Shown piece after piece: positions 59,780 through 64,000 of a DNA stretch of 64,000 nt. Source of the DNA: Acanthosoma haemorrhoidale (Eukaryota > Arthropoda > Insecta > Hemiptera > Acanthosomatidae). The DNA is taken from assembly GCA_930367205.1 (NCBI GenBank), contig OV884012.1, positions 55,015,239 to 55,079,238 on the forward strand, read 5' to 3'. The notes under the pieces are model-generated. The model saw only the letters and a list, made by a program, of their open reading frames with translations. It was not told the DNA's origin and made no database searches. How positions within the stretch are numbered: position 1 is the stretch's first letter; each line of letters starts with the position of its first letter. A program made the position numbers and the translations under genes.

Positions 59780-62430
59780 ATTTTCTAAAAACTAGTAGAG
59801 TCATACCAGAGTATAAAGAGAAACCTGAAAAACGAAGGCAGACTCTCCCAAAACATCTTTTAGTTCACACAGACCAATCTAAATCAGAGGTATTGTTACT
59901 GCAAAATAAAAGTATTAATTCGGCTGAACTGGATGCTATCGGTTCAGCTCTCCTTATGAAATCGTCAATGGATAACATTGTAATTGTTTCAGATTCCCTT
60001 AGTGCACTAAAGGGACTGGGCTGCATGTATTCTGGTATTCATGGTGGGTCACCCACCCCCCTTCTTTCAGTGAACTCAAGAGTACGTAACAACGTTGGCA
60101 AAAATAAATAAGTAAATTCATTTCATACGAGCACTGACGGGAAATGAAACAGCCGAATGAGCTACCAGAGAAGCATTATCTCGCCCAAGACCAAGTATAG
60201 CTGCCCTTACTTCGTCAGTACTTACCATGGAATACATTAAACAGTGATAACCCTAGAGAAGAAGTATAGCTGCCCTTTACTTCGTCAGTACTTACCATGG
60301 AATACATTAAACAGTGATAACCCTAGAGAAGAAGTATAGCTGCCCTTACTTCGTCAGTACTTACCATGGAATACATTAAACAGTGATAACCCTAGAGAAG
60401 AAGTATAGCTGCCCTTACTTCGTCAGTACTTACCATGGAATACATTAAACAGTGATAACCCTAGAGAAGAAGTATAGCTGCCCTTACTTCGTCAGTACTT
60501 ACCATGGAATACATTAAACAGTGATAACCCTAGAGAAGAAGTATAGCTGCCCTTTACTTCGTCAGTACTTACCATGGAATACATTAAACAGTGATAACCC
60601 TAGAGAAGAAGTATAGCTGCCCTTACTTCGTCAGTACTTACCATGGAATACATTAAACAGTGATAACCCTAGAGATGAAGTATAGCTGCCCTTACTTCGT
60701 CAGTACTTACCATGGTATACATTCAACAGTGATAACCCTAGAGATGAAGTATAGCTGCCCTTACTTCGTCAGTACTTACCATGGAATACATTAAACAGTG
60801 ATAACCCTAGAGATGAAGTATAGCTGCCCTTACTTCGTCAGTACTTACCATGGAATACATTAAACAGTGATAACCCTAGAGATGAAGTATAGCTGCCCTT
60901 ACTTCGTCAGTACTTACCATGGTATACATTCAACAGTGATAACCCTAGAGATGAAGTATAGCTGCCCTTACTTCGTCAGTACTTACCATGGAATACATTA
61001 AACAGTGATAACCCTAGAGAAGAAGTATAGCTGCCCTTACTTCGTCAGTACTTACCATGGAATACATTAAACAGTGATAACCCTAGAGATGAAGTATAGC
61101 TGCCCTTACTTCGTCAGTACTTACCATGGTATACATTAAACAGTGATTACCCTAGAGATGAAGTATAGCTGCCCTTACTTCGTCAGTACTTACCATGGAA
61201 TACATTAAACAGTGATAACCCTAGAGATGAAGTATAGCTGCACTTACTTCGTCGGTACTTACCATGGAATACATTAAACAGTGATAACCCTAGAGATGAA
61301 GTATAGCTGCCCTTACTTCGTCAGTACTTACCATGGAATACATTAAACAGTGATAACCCTAGAGATGAAGTATAGCTGCCCTTACTTCGTCAGTACTTAC
61401 CATGGAATACATTAAACAGTGATAACCCTAGAGATGAAGTATAGCTGCCCTTACTTCGTCAGTACTTACCATGGAATACATTAAACAGTGATAACCCTAG
61501 AGATGAAGTATAGCTGCCCTTACTTCGTCAGTACTTACCATGGAATACATTAAACAGTGTTAACCCTAGAGATGAAGTATAGCTGCCCTTACTTCGTCAG
61601 TACTTACCATGGAATACATTAAACAGTGATAACCCTAGAGATGAAGTATAGCTGCCCTTACTTCGTCAGTACTTACCATGGTATACATTAAACAGTGATA
61701 ACCCTAGAGATGAAGTATAGCTGCCCTTACTTCGTCAGTACTTACCATGGTATACATTAAACAGTGATAACCCTAGAGATGAAGTATAGCTGCCCTTACT
61801 TCGTCGGTACTTACCATGGTATACATTAAACAGTGATAACCCTAGAGATGAAGTATAGCTGCCCTTACTTCGTCGGTACTTACCATGGAATACATTAAAC
61901 AGTGATAACCCTAGAGAAGAAGTATAGCTGCGCTTACTTCGTCAGTACTTACCATGGAATACATTAAACAGTGATAACCCTAGAGATGAAGTATAGCTGC
62001 CCTTACTTCGTCAGTACTTACCATGGTATACATTAAACAGTGATAACCCTAGAGATGAAGTATATAGCTGCCCTTACTTCGTCAGTACTTACCATGGTAT
62101 ACATTCAACAGTGATAACCCTAGAGATGAAGTATAGCTGCTCTTACTTCGTCAGTACTTACCATGGTATACATTAAACAGTGATAACCCTAGAGAAGAAG
62201 TAGCACCTATTCGCCGTAGAATAGGGCCCTGTTGACTTTTTCACAGGTTACCTTTTCACTTGAGCACATCCGAAATTCCAAATACGCAAACAAGATTTAA
62301 TCATCGTTCATATATTCAAGGAGTGCCACTTAGACAGATTTTTTTTAAATAGTCAAAATATACAACGATTACTAGCAGCATTAAAAAATAGACGAACCGT
62401 TTTTATCGTTGTGATTATGGTTACATACAA
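59780..62430 (+). mobile_element. Decayed non-LTR retrotransposon (RNase H region) split by a satellite array
   Basis: Left part: HTDQSKSE (about 59867; family TDGSK, first catalytic Asp), then SAELDAIGSALLMKS (59920; catalytic Glu) and VIVSDSLSALKGL (59985; second Asp), which is a ribonuclease H domain of the kind at the end of I/LOA-type ORFs. At 60140-60250, LTGNETAE, ATREALSRPRPS and IAALTSSVLTMEYIKQ continue the frame. The 69-bp array follows. After it (62205-62400), RRRIGP and IIVHIFKECHL resemble the C-terminal R-RIGHT and VxHI--EC motifs. Stops and frameshifts show the copy is dead. Confidence 0.7.
60193..62197 (+). repeat. 69-bp satellite array, 29 units, born from retrotransposon coding sequence
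   Basis: Unit AAGTATAGCTGCCCTTACTT, then CGTCAGTACTTACCATGG, AATACATTAAACAGTGATAA and CCCTAGAGATG. There are 29 head-to-tail units. Units 2 and 6 have an extra T (CCCTTTAC) and one late unit has TATATAG. Early units end GAGAAG, most later ones GAGATG; GGAATACAT and GGTATACAT variants alternate. The first unit is in frame with the upstream retrotransposon ORF (S-I-A-A-L-T-S-S-V-L-T-M-E-Y-I-K-Q). All six frames are closed within the unit, so the array as such is non-coding. Confidence 0.97.
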
Positions 62431-63159
62431 TCATACAATCTCTTTCCAGAACTAATATGTAATATGTCATATTTGACATCAGTTATACCACACATATAAT
62501 AATAATTAGTATTTATTTTTTCTTCAAGCCTCAACCTGAAGACAGGAAATCTAAAGAGAGCTTAAGGTTCTCCTTAGAAACCTAGTTGTATCATATGGTA
62601 CATATGGATTATCAACCTTAAAATAGCTCCTGCTGCTGTGTGTGCGGGATGGTTGCGATGGCCGGTGTCCTGGGAAACCTTGGACCGTTGCCTGAGGCGG
62701 TGAGTCTTACAGAGCGTGTTACATCCGAGGTGCAATATTAATTTTGAGGCCTAGGCTATACAAAGATGTAAACCTAGCTCCGAAGTGCGTGATGATGTCG
62801 GCTGGCCACTTGGTATAGCAACCAGCGTCAAAATGCATTAAGTCCTTTAAATATGTATAAAACAGTGGAAATGAATAAAAAGAAAATAAGTTGTCGTTCA
62901 CCGAAAGTAAACCGTGGTAAGTTGCTAAAATAAGAAAGCATTTATTTAATACTCTCAAATAATTATTAACAACTCTAATGATGCCTCTTATAGTTAGGTC
63001 CAGCTACTGGAATGGAGGACATTAATATGAATAAATGTGCTTGAGAAATAAAACAGACACTATGTGAAGAGCCAAAAACAACTAGATTTTACTAAAAAAT
63101 AATAAAAACACCCATTATAGATTTGAAAAGTGAACATTAAGACAATTAGAAATATGCAT
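62431..63159. other. Non-coding stretch with one possible first exon
   Basis: At 62649-62699, ATGGTTGCGATGGCCGGTGT begins a 17-codon open segment (MVAMAGVLGNLGPLPEA) ending at a strong donor, GCG|GTGAGT, in an unusually GC-rich 60-bp patch. No following exon could be recognised, so it remains a candidate only. Confidence 0.25.
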
Positions 63160-64000
63160 GATAGATTTTATCATTATTATCTACGGACAGAGAATATATA
63201 ATTATTACAATAAGAAACTATTACTGTTTTATGATATATACATATATATATTGTTGTAATTTTTTTTGATGTTGCCTTTGATATGAATTCAAATAAGAAA
63301 AAATCAAGGATTTGAATTTGAAATTAGTGGGGATAAAAGGGCGGTAAACGACCCGTGGATCAAGAAGGCCAGAACAAAAGAGAAGGACTTAAAACCAATA
63401 TGGCGTTAGCGTTGTTATTTTTGTGATCTAATGAGACAAGGTGTTAAATTAAGATAGTGAATGTTGTGAAACATTAATGTTTTTTTATTTATGTGGTGAT
63501 TGGGCATAGGAGAACAATAGAGGAAAGAGGAGTTTTCTCAAAGAAGGAGAATTGAGGTGTTAGCAGTGGATTTTTACTGATCGCGTGGCCGACCAAGAAA
63601 TAAACGAGTAATAAAAGAAAATTCGCCGAAGGACAAAGGAAATAGATGACACAATAAGAAAGGGATATAAAAAGTAGTAGATCTGGCCAGTCGCGAAAAA
63701 TAATAATAACGTAAAAAAAAAAAGTTTGTTTAGTAAACCGTTGTAGTTTTGTGTCACAGACGTGCTTGTATAAAAATTAAAGAAAAGTTTTGTAATTGAA
63801 CAGTTTTCCTTTTGCCAGAATTATTTTTATATTGTCAGAACCATAAACCCTCAGGTAAAATTAAATATAAGCAAGAAAGATAAAAATCATAACAATATAT
63901 ATACTTAAAAGCACTTAGTCTTAGCTATTGAATATTCTTCAGAAATATATTTAAAAGAACCACAATGATAGATTTTATCATAATTATCTACCAACAGAGA
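63160..64000. repeat. LTR-like sequence flanked by 34-bp direct repeats
   Basis: GATAGATTTTATCATTATTA at 63160 and the copy at 63967 form 34-bp repeats with three differences, the second running to the window edge. Between them, TAAACGACCCGTGGATCA (about 63344) and TTCCTTTTGCCAGAA (about 63805) followed by CAGAACC resemble blocks in the same order in the LTR at 7004-7748. A diverged relative of that LTR is likely, but its edges are not fixed. Confidence 0.35.

Noticed and set aside
60193..62197. CRISPR array
   Set aside because: Units are contiguous with no unique spacers, in a eukaryotic retrotransposon context; it is a simple tandem satellite.

Overview
This is a eukaryotic window, almost certainly an arthropod and most likely an insect. 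It is AT-rich, with intron-split genes, long non-coding stretches and many fragments of insect-type retrotransposons (Ty3/gypsy, R1-like, Jockey-like, and RNase H-bearing non-LTR elements). No prokaryotic organisation, rRNA, tRNA or CRISPR was found. The species cannot be named from sequence alone.

One complete host gene is recognised with high confidence: the beta subunit of general transcription factor TFIIE (GTF2E2), minus strand, 16473 down to 5666, in six coding exons giving 280 residues. Every exon junction keeps frame and has GT/AG borders. Tail-to-tail with it, on the plus strand, are the last two exons (2546-2642 and 3933-4056) of a second, unidentified protein-coding gene. A decayed Ty3/gypsy pol lies further left (40-1644).

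Intron 5 of GTF2E2 carries a nearly intact 3.2-kb LTR retroelement (7004-10188). It has two ~98% identical LTRs, a 6-bp target duplication (ATATAT), a primer-binding site starting TGGCGCC, and one 252-codon gag-like frame with no pol. The insertion begins only 4 bases inside the intron from the exon 5 donor. Intron 3 holds a repeat (11700-12420) with a relative at 23150-23700.

From 17 kb to the right end I find no convincing complete gene. The region holds non-LTR retrotransposon debris on both strands (18.5-19.6, 20.6-21.0, 24.7-29.1, 31.0-31.8, 35.0-35.3, 38.2, 46.0-47.1, 52.5-52.7 and 59.8-62.4 kb), a retroposed poly(A)-tailed fragment with an 11-bp target duplication (48436-48666), foldback and direct repeats, and anonymous AT-rich DNA. 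Scattered islands of balanced composition could be regulatory, including a perfect NRF1-type palindrome at 33419 and a GC-rich patch with a CRE palindrome at 38548.

Two tandem arrays stand out. One is 4 x 132 bp at 57494-58021, with an alternating A-B-A-B pattern. The other is 29 x 69 bp at 60193-62197; it grew out of the coding region of a non-LTR retrotransposon, whose sequence is recognisable on both sides, so the window catches a satellite arising inside a mobile element. I see no clear new multi-gene system. The most notable items are this retrotransposon-born satellite, the gag-only LTR element beside a splice donor, and a duplicated exon-like module at 19.9/21.1 kb.
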